From: Anisus vortex
Lineage: Eukaryota; Mollusca; Gastropoda; Planorbidae
NCBI GenBank assembly: GCA_949126835.1
Contig: OX421494.1
Location: forward strand, 3,851,201-3,915,200
Reading direction: 5' to 3'
DNA: 64,000 nucleotides
Shown: positions 1 to 10,443 of the stretch, in pieces
Layout: each line of letters opens with the position of its first letter
Numbering within the stretch: the first letter of the stretch is position 1
Made by a program: the position numbers and the translations under genes
The notes under the pieces: generated by a model
Told to the model about the DNA's origin: nothing
Database searches by the model: none
What the model saw: the letters and a program-made list of their open reading frames with translations, nothing else

Positions 1-621
1 TAGTACTGCTAATGGTGCAGCAAAGCTACCCCCCCCCCCCCCCCGTTTTCTCCCTGACTAGAAATTTTACATTTCTTCCACGATTCGTTAAATCCAAGCG
101 GAAAGACCCAATCCCTGACACACATTGACGTAAGCACGTGAAGGTGTTATTATTTTTTATGAATTGTTTTTCGAATACTTTTATACGGTTAGTGTGTGTG
201 TGGGGGGGGGGGGGATACCAACGTATTTTGAGTGATTAGGGCCTCCTGTGGTCGTGATCTGGCCCTGGTTACATCAAGCCACGATGGCTACGTGACGAGA
301 AAATGCTTGAGAGAATACCTAGCTTCAGAAAGAACAAGTTTTAAGGAAGCAAGAAGATGTGTGTGTTTTATTAACCTTTCCAGAACCAAAGAAAGTTGTC
401 TTATTCCCGAGAAATAACGTGTTTTAGTGGAGGGACACGTGCCGACACGGTCGAATGGTTTTATTTGTGTCAAGATGTTTGTGTCTGCATTATGTGGGTC
501 ATATGTTTTCCTTATCTTTATATTTTCTCGCTCCAGCGATCACATTAAAAATACATTATGCATACATTCAGTTTTATTTTCATTTCAAACTATCTTCTGT
601 GGTAGTTCTTGTTGCTTTTAT
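1..621. other. intergenic, low-complexity
   Basis: No gene is supported. There are a poly-C run near 31-44, a GT/poly-G tract near 191-214 and otherwise AT-rich sequence leading into the minisatellite. Short open frames here have no family signature. Confidence 0.6.
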
Positions 622-2861
622 TTTCATCATTTACCGTCCTGTTCCTGTAACTTGTACTTTCATCATTGACCGTCGTGTTCCTGTAACTTGTACTTTCATC
701 ATTGACTGTCCTGTTCCTGTAACTTGTACTTTCATCATTGACTGTCCTGTTCCTGTAACTTGTACTTTCATCATTTACCGTCGTGTTCCTGTAACTTGTA
801 CTTTCATCATTTACCGTCGTGTTCCTGTAACTTGTACTTTCATCATTTACCGTCCTGTTCCTGTAACTTGTACTTTCATCATTTACCGTCGTGTTCCTGT
901 AACTTGTACTTTCATCATTTACCGTCGTGTTCCTGTAACTTGTACTTTCATCATTTACCGTCGTGTTCCTGTAACTTGTACTTTCATCATTTACCGTCGT
1001 GTTCCTGTAACTTGTACTTTCATCATTTACCGTCATGTTCCTGTAACTTGTACTTTCATCATTTACCGTCCTGTTCCTGTAACTTGTACTTTCATCATTT
1101 ACCGTCGTGTTCCTGTAACTTGTACTTTCATCATTTACCGTCGTGTTCCTGTAACTTGTACTTTCATCATTTACCGTCCTGTTCCTGTAACTTGTACTTT
1201 CATCATTTACCGTCCTGTTCCTGTAACTTGTACTTTCATCATTTACCGTCGTGTTCCTGTAACTTGTACTTTCATCATTTACCGTCGTGTTCCTGTAACT
1301 TGTACTTTCATCATTTACCGTCGTGTTCCTGTAACTTGTACTTTCATCATTGACTGTCCTGTTCCTGTAACTTGTACTTTCATCATTGACTGTCCTGTTC
1401 CTGTAACTTGTACTTTCATCATTGACCGTCGTGTTCCTGTAACTTGTACTTTCATCATTTACCGTCGTGTTCCTGTAACTTGTACTTTCATCATTTACCG
1501 TCGTGTTCCTGTAACTTGTACTTTCATCATTTACCGTCGTGTTCCTGTAACTTGTACTTTCATCATTGACTGTCCTGTTCCTGTAACTTGTACTTTCATC
1601 ATTTACCGTCGTGTTCCTGTAACTTGTACTTTCATCATTTACCGTCGTGTTCCTGTAACTTGTACGTTCATCATTTACCGTCCTGTTCCTGTAACTTGTA
1701 CTTTCATCATTTACCGTCGTGTTCCTGTAACTTGTACTTTCATCATTTACCGTCGTGTTCCTGTAACTTGTACTTTCATCATTGACTGTCCTGTTCCTGT
1801 AACTTGTACTTTCATCATTGACTGTCCTGTTCCTGTAACTTGTACTTTCATCATTTACCGTCGTGTTCCTGTAACTTGTACTTTCATCATTGACCGTCGT
1901 GTTCCTGTAACTTGTACTTTCATCATTTACCGTCCTGTTCCTGTAACTTGTACTTTCATCATTTACCGTCGTGTTCCTGTAACTTGTATTTTCATCATTT
2001 ACCGTCGTGTTCCTGTAACTTGTACTTTCATCATTTACCGTCCTGTTCCTGTAACTTGTACTTTCATCATTTACCGTCGTGTTCCTGTAACTTGTACTTT
2101 CATCATTTACCGTCCTGTTCCTGTAACTTGTACTTTCATCATTTACCGTCGTGTTCCTGTAACTTGTACTTTCATCATTTACCGTCGTGTTCCTGTAACT
2201 TGTACTTTCATCATTTACCGTCGTGTTCCTGTAACTTGTACTTTCATCATTTACCGTCCTGTTCCTGTAACTTGTACTTTCATCATTTACCGTCGTGTTC
2301 CTGTAACTTGTACTTTCATCATTTACCGTCGTGTTCCTGTAACTTGTACTTTCATCATTTACCGTCGTGTTCCTGTAACTTGTACTTTCATCATTTACCG
2401 TCGTGTTCCTGTAACTTGTACTTTCATCATTGACTGTCCTGTTCCTGTAACTTGTACTTTCATCATTGACTGTCCTGTTCCTGTAACTTGTACTTTCATC
2501 ATTTACCGTCGTGTTCCTGTAACTTGTACTTTCATCATTTACCATCGTGTTCCTGTAACTTGTACTTTCATCATTTACCGTCGTGTTCCTGTAACTTGTA
2601 CTTTCATCATTTACCGTCGTGTTCCTGTAACTTGTACTTTCATCATTGACTGTCCTGTTCCTGTAACTTGTACTTTCATCATTTACCGTCGTGTTCCTGT
2701 AACTTGTACTTTCATCATTGACTGTCCTGTTCCTGTAACTTGTACTTTCATCATTGACTGTCCTGTTCCTGTAACTTGTACTTTCATCATTTACCGTCGT
2801 GTTCCTGTAACTTGTACTTTCATCATTTACCGTCGTGTTTCTGTAACTTGTACTTTCATCA
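622..2861. repeat. 36-bp minisatellite, about 62 copies
   Basis: Head-to-tail units of exactly 36 bp, each containing CTGTTCCTGTAACTTGTAC or its G-variant followed by TTTCATCATT. Copies are nearly identical. Variation is confined to a few positions (TTTACCGTC versus TTGACTGTC or TTGACCGTC; CCTGTTCC versus CGTGTTCC). The TTGACTGTC form is always followed by the CCTGTTCC form, so variants travel as blocks. Because 36 is divisible by 3, long open frames arise on both strands, and these are not genes. Confidence 0.97.
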
Positions 2862-3957
2862 GATGATGATGCTTTGCCCCCCTCCCCCTCAACTCAACCT
2901 TAAATATCTAGAATCTTCCATTCCATGCTATTACATAGACTTTATCTGTTCCCTTGGGTAGTTACGTTTGTTTATTTGTCTGTGGCTGGGTAGAAAAATA
3001 TTTGAAAGGTTACTTTAATTGACTTCCCGTCATCCAATCTTGGCATATATAGACTGTTAGTTTGTTTTCGGGATATAGTCTATTCGTTTAGCGAGGGCAG
3101 ATAATTTTCACTTTCTATTTGAACAATAAAGTCTTTAAGTAAAGGTTGACTGATTCTGTTACTGAGTAACGAAGTGAAGGCTAAAGACAGGCCAGTTCTA
3201 CCACTAACTGTGGCGTTGGGAAATAGAAACTTTTTAAGGTTTAAAAAATGAAATCGAAACCTGATAGGCTTTACTCGGTCATTCCCGTTAACCTGTAGAT
3301 CTATGGTTGGCCGCACTAATCAATTAGTCACAGAACAGTGGATCCTATATTGATGTCTCCTTAAATGGTCACATGATGTTTTTTGTCAAAATTTCACGCA
3401 TGAGCCTACAGATGTGTACGAGTTAATACATTCATCGATACTTTTCAGCACTATTTATCTGTATGTCTGTATCTCCATATATCTATCTATCTATCTATTT
3501 GTATATATACTTGTTTCCGTGAATGTAGAGAGCTCACAACTCGCCGTTCTTTGTGATAACTATTTCTTATTAGCATTGTATTAATTCTTTAATCGCTCCC
3601 TAACTCCAGACATTCAATCAATGTTCATACACATAAACAAGACATTCGTCAATACAACTCATCAAGTCCAGTCAGTCAATAGAACAATGCAGAGCTATCT
3701 AGTCAATATGCTTAGTCAACAAATTACACTAATAAAGTCCATTGTGTGTCACTTAGTTTTAGTCACATAGTAATTAACACAAGCACTGTCACTGTCACAA
3801 ATTGTCTATCCATCAATCAATCTATTTCCGTATCAATATATCTAAATATATGTTTATATATCAATATATCAATCTGTCTGTCTATCTATCTAACCTTCTA
3901 CCAATCTATCTATATACATAATATTTATATATCTGTATCTCTATCTCTCTCTCTCTT

Positions 3958-4052
<95 letters not shown>

Positions 4053-5189
4053 TATATATATATGATCGCAATAATCTTCTATACAGTATGAACGTCTGTG
4101 ATGTATAAGATATATATATAGAGAGAGACTTATGTCTATCCATCTCTTTCATAACAAAATGTATCGTGTGTACGTATTTCAGAATGTGCCTTTTCATTCT
4201 GATATTATCGGGAAAGGTCTTTTTTGTCCTAGACCTCAGCTCTCCCTACACCTACAGCGTTGCCAATTTCATAGAGGTATAGGGTTCAATTCCCAATTCT
4301 CCATAGTCGATGGCGTGTCCGCCAGTCCAGCTCTTGCCGTCTGGTATCAGCCGTTAGTAAACCCCGACCCCCCACCTGCCAGACCTCTGCTTCGTTTGCT
4401 CTAAATGGTTTGAAACATTTTCATTTCTTCCTTGTTAAGGTGTTTATCAATCAATCGATTTCCTGGAAACTGTTCAGGCCATTGACCTCGATCTCCACGG
4501 TTGAAACGAAAATGAAACTTGCCGAGAAATAGAACATAATCTTCGATGGTTAGATTAACTTTGTGATGATGTAATTTCCCTAGAGCGGATTAACCATTAA
4601 GTAAAATATAGCACGCGCTTTGAGTATCAAGAAAAGCACCATCAAAATTATTCCATATCAAGAATTAACCCTGGTCAATGACTCGTATAGTACTGTACCA
4701 CAAATGGTACCAGGATTATCATAAAACGGACCCTACTTTTCTTTCTCAATAAATCGTTTCACAGAATGTGCACTTTAATAAAGTAGGATACACATTTTTT
4801 TATATAAAAAGTGAAAGACTACGAAAACAAATACTTTGTTTCGTTAGACCGTTAGAAATTTTGAATAAAATTGTTGTTTTTTTTAGCTTGGCTTATTATT
4901 GTTAATTGTAAATTAATGTAAGTAATAATTATCTAATGGGGAAGGGCACCAAACTCTTTAAGTGTACAGGGCTTCAAAGGGTCATAATCCGGCCCTTGGC
5001 ATCACCCACCAGTAAATCAGTGGTTGGTTGGTCCATTTTGTTTAGCATACTCTCCTCCAGCTGTGCGGCCCATTGATTGGGGTAAGGGTTAATAGATTCG
5101 TCCAACAGTAAGTCTGTGGTTGGTTTGGGTTAGGTTTTATATTATGTGTGTACATCTAGTATTGACAAGTCGGGATAATGGGGTTTGAC
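2862..5189. other. intergenic with microsatellites
   Basis: No gene is recognised. It holds short ATCT and TATC simple repeats near 3476-3495 and 3860-3925, a (TA)n tract listed separately, and AT-rich unique-looking DNA. Part of 4061-4110 resembles the distal tail seen after SINE family 1 (AATAATCTTCTAT motif). Confidence 0.5.
3960..4064. repeat. (TA)n microsatellite
   Basis: About 100 bp of nearly uninterrupted TA dinucleotides with two AAATATA interruptions, preceded by CT-rich simple sequence. The tyrosine/isoleucine open frame across it is an artefact. Confidence 0.95.
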
Positions 5190-5705
5190 AGAAGAGATCA
5201 TGAACTTCCGGTGCCATTACCATAAACAAAAAACATGTTTTTGCTTGTGTTTGAAAATTTGATTTTAAACCTCGACGGCCAGTCTGGTCTTTTAGAAATA
5301 TACAAAGGCTACAGAATAGTTATGAAGAATCCCTTTTTAACATCAAAAGTGAGTGTGCAATCATTAATTCACAATGTGTTAGTCATGTTAAGTTAAATTT
5401 CGCAAATAAATTAGTCAAGAGTTGCATTTCTTGGTTATAAAAAAAAAACAATGCGTAGATTCATAAAAACAAAATTCTTTTTGCATCAAGCAATTCGTTT
5501 GAGATTATAAATAGGTGATTCTTCACGTTTGACATTCACGATCCATCGTTTTCTTTTGACATCATATTTTGGAAATGAAAAAAAAATTTAATCCCTTACA
5601 TCTTTACGTAAAACCAGTAACGCAGCATACAGACATGTTTTGAAGCAAGTCAACGAATGGGACCGGAAATGTTGTACACTTTCAACCTTTTATGCATGCA
5701 AAACA
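5190..5705. mobile_element. non-autonomous TIR element, copy 1
   Basis: This about 0.5-kb stretch is clearly homologous along its length to 34897-35410 in the same orientation (shared blocks around GAAATATACAAAGGCTACA, AATGCGTAGATTCATAAAA and GGGACCGGAAATGTT). Its ends are imperfect inverted repeats: AACTTCCGGTGCCATT near 5204 and the reverse complement of CAACATTTCCGGTCCCATT near 5655-5674. There is no coding capacity. I infer a MITE; the superfamily is unknown and no target duplication was identified. Confidence 0.6.
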
Positions 5706-6479
5706 TATAAGACTTGTCAATAGACTTGAAGAAAGTATCTTATATAGCCTTGTTTTGAAATAGGTTCAGAAATGCCTATAAAATATAACGTTTCCCCAAG
5801 TCTATGCATGTATGTACATTCAACCGTCTTAATTTCGTTAATAAAAGTGTTTAAAAAAATGAATATTTTTCCATTCATTGTACTTCAAACTTTATGGTTA
5901 TAAATGTATGACTTATAATGCTTAGAAAATGTGCTTTTAATCTAGGCTCTAAATTTACAACAGCTATTTGGTATTTATAAACTTTCCTGATTCATTTCGC
6001 AGAATTTAAAAGGTGTTTTTTTGTTAATTGCAGGCACTGACCTGCGCGCTTTACATTAATAGTGCTGGTACATTAGATTTAATAAAATAGTGCCATTCCC
6101 AGAAAAAAAATAATCTAATTCCTAGAAATACAATCTATTTCCTAGATGTCATGTCAATTTAAACGCTACTTTTTGTAAAGTGCGGCAACACGAACCTTTC
6201 CCTCCCCTTCCCCCGGACTATTTCCCTCTGGGATGCTGACAATATGTAGAAGAGACTCTCCGACAAACATCCTATTCGACAGAATCATTGTTTTCTGCGA
6301 GTTCAGTGTTTCTCACATTTTTGCCCGTAGGCTCTGTCCATGGGAGATTTGTCGCAACCACTGACCTATATATTATACAGCTTATATGACCATCAATAGG
6401 CTATATATATCGTTGAATGTTTGTGTAAATTTCGATACCCGTTCGTCAGTGTCAAGACACGTGACCTATTTAACTATTG

Positions 6480-6618
6480 CCGTGTACTCCGTAGTATAGT
6501 GTTTAGACTGGCACCCGGTTGGTCTCGGTTCGATTCTCTTACGGATTTTTTTGTTGTTGTTGTAATTAAAATATAGGCTAATTATTACTCCGTGCAACGA
6601 CGGGCGAAGTAGCTAGTA
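6480..6618 (+). mobile_element. degenerate tRNA-like segment and Helitron-like 3' end
   Basis: Around 6488-6545 a short tRNA-like block has complementary ends (TCCGTAG with CTTACGGA) and a B-box-like GGTTCGATTCT, but at about 58 nt it is too short to be a functional tRNA. Downstream, near 6590-6616, CCGTGCAACGACGG can form a small hairpin and is followed by CTAG-T, the layout of a Helitron 3' terminus. No 5' end was found, so this is a tentative call. Confidence 0.3.
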
Positions 6619-6627
6619 TAATATGTG

Positions 6628-6805
6628 AAGCCGGCTGGTCCAGCGGTTAGATCACCGGTCTGTCAACCAAAAAACCAACTGACAGGTCGCGGGTTCTATC
6701 CCTGCCATCGACGGATCCCTGTCGCCCTGCAGGAGTTTTGGGCCTAGTGGACGTAATAATCTTCTATCTAGAAGGAACGTCTGTAAACATATAAGATAAA
6801 CTTAT
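6628..6805 (+). repeat. tRNA-derived SINE, family 1
   Basis: The head has an A-box-like TGGTCCAGCGGTTAG and a B-box-like GGTTCTATCCC, followed by the family body (GGATCCCTGTCGCCCTGCAG, AGTTTTGGGCCT) and a tail with AATAATCTTCTATCTAGAAG. The same body recurs at 13040, 13441 (minus), 36543, 40031 and 54150 (minus). Confidence 0.8.
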
Positions 6806-8404
6806 AAGAATATATATATAGACTACTCGCGGAGAAAGTTGTATAAACTTTCGTTTTATTTAATTGCCAAAATGAATTTCCACCAGCTTCTTGTATCGAA
6901 TGGACACCTCAGCATTCAACTTTCTCCACTTTTGCCTATCTACAGCGCTTGTCAATAGTTGAGTCAACTGCAACCCTGTCCAATACTTTACATTCTCGAA
7001 CCAGCATCTCCTACGCCACCTCCTATCGTGTCCTGGAGGATTGTTTTTGTCAGGCTATTGTGCCGCAACACATGACCGAACTATGTCAGTTTGCGCCGTT
7101 TGATTGTTGCCATAATGTTTTCTTGAGGGACTGCAATTGAGGATATTCTGTCCCACACATACATACACATGTGTTCTACGTAGGAGATTAACGTTTTACG
7201 AATAACGAAATCCCGCTAGTTCTGATATTTTTTATATGTACAGTTCTACTCAACAACACAAAGGCGTAGTCTCAAAAATACTTTTAAGCGGTTTTTATCG
7301 TTATAAATTAAGTTGTGTTCTTCTCAACTGTTATAGGGTGTCTTGTTACTGACAATATTGGTGTTCATGTTACTGACACATTTCGTCCTGGGTAGGCAGC
7401 CCTGCAGATAATTAAGTTTTTATTCGCTCAACTGTGTAACTCAAGTCACCGAACGTCTCCGTGTAATAGTGTAATCGATTACTGAAATCAAAACTTCCTG
7501 TTCCTTTTTTTTTCTTTAAAGTTCTTTAGCTCAAGTTTATGAGCTCAGTTTTTTTTTATTACGTAAACGTTATGCAAACATCCGAGGGCCTATTTATTCA
7601 ACACATATCTTATCTTTTCTCAGAACATGCAAACAAAGTTTTCAGAAAAACTTCGATAGGCCTATCCAGATTTTGAGTGGTTAAAATATTCGCAAAAAGA
7701 TCTTGTGAATTGAAAAACAATTATGAGTCTAAAAAATTGTCTTTCATTGCTGGAGGAATAAGACATCAATTCTATAAGGTTTAATTGCTGGAGGAATAAG
7801 ACAATCAATTCTATAAGGTTTAATTCTTCCAGGAAACTCTCCTTTGTTTCTGGTAACTTCAATCAATTTACGCGCGAAAGGAGCGATTACCAAGGGCGAT
7901 AAATTTCAGCAGATATGTAGGACATGATAAGAGTTGTTCTTGTTGAGCTTGAGACAGAAAACTCGTGTTACAGCCTATAGGCCAATTACAAAGGGCTATC
8001 GCACACCACGGCAGTTGTATATGTGACTGTAAAGAAAATGAGATTTAGGGCCCTGATTCTACATGCTTGAAATAAAATGAAAGAGAGAGAGAAAGAAAAG
8101 GTGAGATCTAGTGGGCTGCTAAGCAGAAAATATATGGTAGGCTACCTCTTTTTAATCCTACCAAAAAACACATGAAGGCAGTGGCGTTTCCAGGGTAAAT
8201 GACTCCCGTGGGTCGAATTCGAATTTGGCGCATATTAAAAGTTGTTGATTTTTTTTTTTTCATTTATTTGTACTTTAATTAAGCTAGTGATATAAGGTTA
8301 TATATTATTCTGAGCACGACTGAAAAAAAAATTGGGTCACCTTGAGAGTATAGCTACCACTGGTTGTGGGCAATGTGTTACTTGTAGAACCAGATTTGAA
8401 CACC
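6806..8404. other. intergenic, nothing recognised
   Basis: AT-rich DNA without a supported gene. The only structure seen is a 38-bp tandem duplication at about 7748-7824 (TGCTGGAGGAATAAGAC repeated) and short GA-rich simple sequence near 8080. Confidence 0.5.
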
Positions 8405-8494
8405 CCAGCTTGCACACCATGTCGTATCGACAAGAAAAGCACGTGGTTTCCATGTTTTTTTTCCCCCGTCGATACGACGTGGTGTGCCCGCTGG
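8405..8494. repeat. foldback (palindromic) element, copy 1
   Basis: The arms at 8405-8431 (CACACCATGTCGTATCGAC at its core) and 8468-8494 (GTCGATACGACGTGGTGTG) are inverted repeats of about 27 bp around a 36-bp centre containing GTGGTTTCCATG. The same layout, with diverged arms, recurs at 9525-9635, and a partial copy lies at 15466-15512. Confidence 0.75.
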
Positions 8495-8724
8495 ATAGGG
8501 ATTCATACGATGACACCAGCAACCCAATTTATTTCACAATATCGTTGTCACCTGACGAACACAGGCACTGTTCTGACCACGTAATCTTCTAGTGGTCAGT
8601 TGGCTTAAAAAAAAATATACCTATGCCTTTGTTCGCACAAACACCCTTCCCTTAAGAATAATATTATGCCCCCCCCCCCCCGTTCCAAGGCAAAGTACAA
8701 TGGATTATCATGTTATCTTATTTC

Positions 8725-9215
8725 TTACAGACGCTCCTTCTATATCTTATACAGAAGATTATTACGGCCAAAGTGTATCCGTAGTTTGAGTCTAGTTTTG
8801 CATTATCCCTAATACTAATAATAAAATGAAACATAGGTGTTGCCTTTTTATAACACGAAGTCTAGGCATATTCAAGGCTTTCTTCTAGTAAAACAATCAA
8901 TGGTATATGTTGCTTTAAAAACATTCTCCAGGTCTGGCCATGGTATATATACAATGTACTCTTTACTCAAGCAATTAGTGTGTATGTGTGTGTGTGTGGG
9001 GGTGAATAAATACAAAAATAAAAAGATTTGTTTACATACAAATGTACATATTTATTAACTTGATTATAATTTATGTTTTTGACGTCAATATTTAAAAAAA
9101 AAAGTGACTACCGTACATCACTTATCTTATACATTACAGACGCTCCTTCTATAAAGAAGATTACAGCGTCCTACGCTCATCCGTGATCTGAGTCTAGTCT
9201 TGCATTTGTATTAGT
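8725..9215. repeat. repeated 80-bp block (two copies)
   Basis: The segments 8727-8806 and 9134-9210 share TTACAGACGCTCCTTCTATA, an AGAAGATTA block, a GAGTCTAGT block and TTGCATT in the same order. They flank unrelated DNA with a GT microsatellite near 8978-9001. The AGAAGATTATTACG motif is related to the distal tail of SINE family 1, so these may be SINE-tail relics. Confidence 0.5.
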
Positions 9216-9524
9216 GTTTTAAAAGATGTAAAGTTACTGGTTTTCCTGGTTTGTCAGGCAACCCAATCAATGCCTCCCGGATGCCACTGTGCTAAACACA
9301 AGTGCAAACATGATGTTATTGTTTTTCAGGAAAAGTATATACATTAACATAATTCCAAAATAACTACTTTCCCGGGAATTCTTGCTGAGGTGATATGTAG
9401 ATAGTGTGAAAAAAATAAACACAACAAAACGACATTACTGCACACGATTTTCCTTATCAAGAGTGAGTTCATTATTCCTTTTAAAAACATCTATACAATT
9501 TTACAATGCCGATTTAGAAGTAAT

Positions 9525-9635
9525 CCAGCAGGCACATCATGTCCCATCGACGAGGGGAAACAACGTGTAAACCACGAAAACTCGTGATTTCCACGTTGTT
9601 TTCCCCCATCGAAGTGACATGATGTGCCTGCTAGG
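9525..9635. repeat. foldback element, copy 2
   Basis: The arms CCAGCAGGCACATCATGTC (9525-9543) and GACATGATGTGCCTGCTAGG (9616-9635) are inverted repeats. The inner arms GGGGAAACAACGTG and CACGTTGTTTTCCCC extend the palindrome. The centre holds GTGATTTCC, like copy 1. No coding capacity. Confidence 0.8.
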
Positions 9636-9790
9636 AAGTTGGCTAGATAAATTTCTAATAAAGACGGTATGAATGGAATGAATTTATACAGCAATGATAG
9701 TGACATGATGTGCCTGCTGGGAAGTAGGCTAGATAAATTTCTAAGAAAGACGGTATGAATGGAATGAATTTATACAACAATGATGGTGAC
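9609..9790. repeat. about 90-bp direct duplication containing a foldback arm
   Basis: From 9609 the right foldback arm plus GGCTAGATAAATTTCTAA, GACGGTATGAATGGAATG and AATTTATAC is repeated once from about 9700. The second copy keeps the undisrupted arm end CCTGCTGG, while the first has CCTGCTAGG. Confidence 0.8.
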
Positions 9791-9880
9791 ATTCACATTT
9801 TAAAATGTCTAATTTAGTCTTTACGATTTCATTATAGATCTAATGTGCTTATGTTCAGCGACTCGACTGATACTATAGTA

Positions 9881-10065
9881 CAGGAGTCGACCACCTACGG
9901 CACGCGTGCCAGACTTGGCACGGAGAGCAATTTTCAATAGCACGCGGAAGACCACCCAAAAAAAGGCACCCATGTATCTTCTACAATACTTTTAAGCTGT
10001 TGGCACGCTGACTGAATTAGACATCCTGATTTGGTACACTATTATCAAAAAGTTGCCGACCCCTG
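9881..10065. mobile_element. hAT-type MITE, 185 bp
   Basis: The ends are CAGGAGTCGACCACC and, at 10051-10065, AGTTGCCGACCCCTG, imperfect inverted repeats with the CAG...CTG termini common in hAT elements. Flanking 8-mers CTATAGTA (9873-9880) and CTACAATA (10066-10073) match at 6 of 8 positions, consistent with an aged 8-bp target duplication. No coding capacity. Confidence 0.7.
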
Positions 10066-10082
10066 CTACAATAAACCTACAT

Positions 10083-10435
10083 CAGGGGTCGGGAACCTTT
10101 TTGTCTTAGAGAGCCATGGTCACCACATATTTTGAAAAGTAATTCTGTGAGAGCCATACATTATGTTTAAAACTAAAAATTCAAGTGAATGTGTGCATGT
10201 TGTGTAATTTCAACACTAAAAGTCCAATAATTATGTCTCTGAATTCTTCTGATGCTGAGCTGCAGTATACTTTAGATCATTTGTATAATGAAATATTGAT
10301 ATGCAATTAGACTAACATGTAGATCAAAGGAGTCTAAAGAAACATTTTTTTTGTAATCGAACATTTGTCTGCGAGCCAGATGCAGCCATCGATAGAGCCA
10401 CATCTGGCTCGCGAGCCATAGGTTCCCGACCTCTG
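10083..10435. mobile_element. hAT-type MITE, 353 bp
   Basis: It begins CAGGGGTCGGGAACC and ends GGTTCCCGACCTCTG, near-perfect terminal inverted repeats. A perfect 8-bp target duplication ACCTACAT lies at 10075-10082 and 10436-10443. It contains subterminal AGAGCCAT and GAGCCACATC motifs in inverted orientation. No transposase is encoded, so it would depend on a hAT transposase elsewhere. Confidence 0.88.
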
Positions 10436-10443
10436 ACCTACAT

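Noticed and set aside
455..2866. 803-aa plus-strand frame and 651-aa minus-strand frame
   Set aside because: Both come from a 36-bp tandem repeat whose period is a multiple of three, so several frames on both strands stay open. No start context, splice sites or protein family.
3925..4197. 90-aa tyrosine/isoleucine-rich frame
   Set aside because: Translation of a (TA)n microsatellite.
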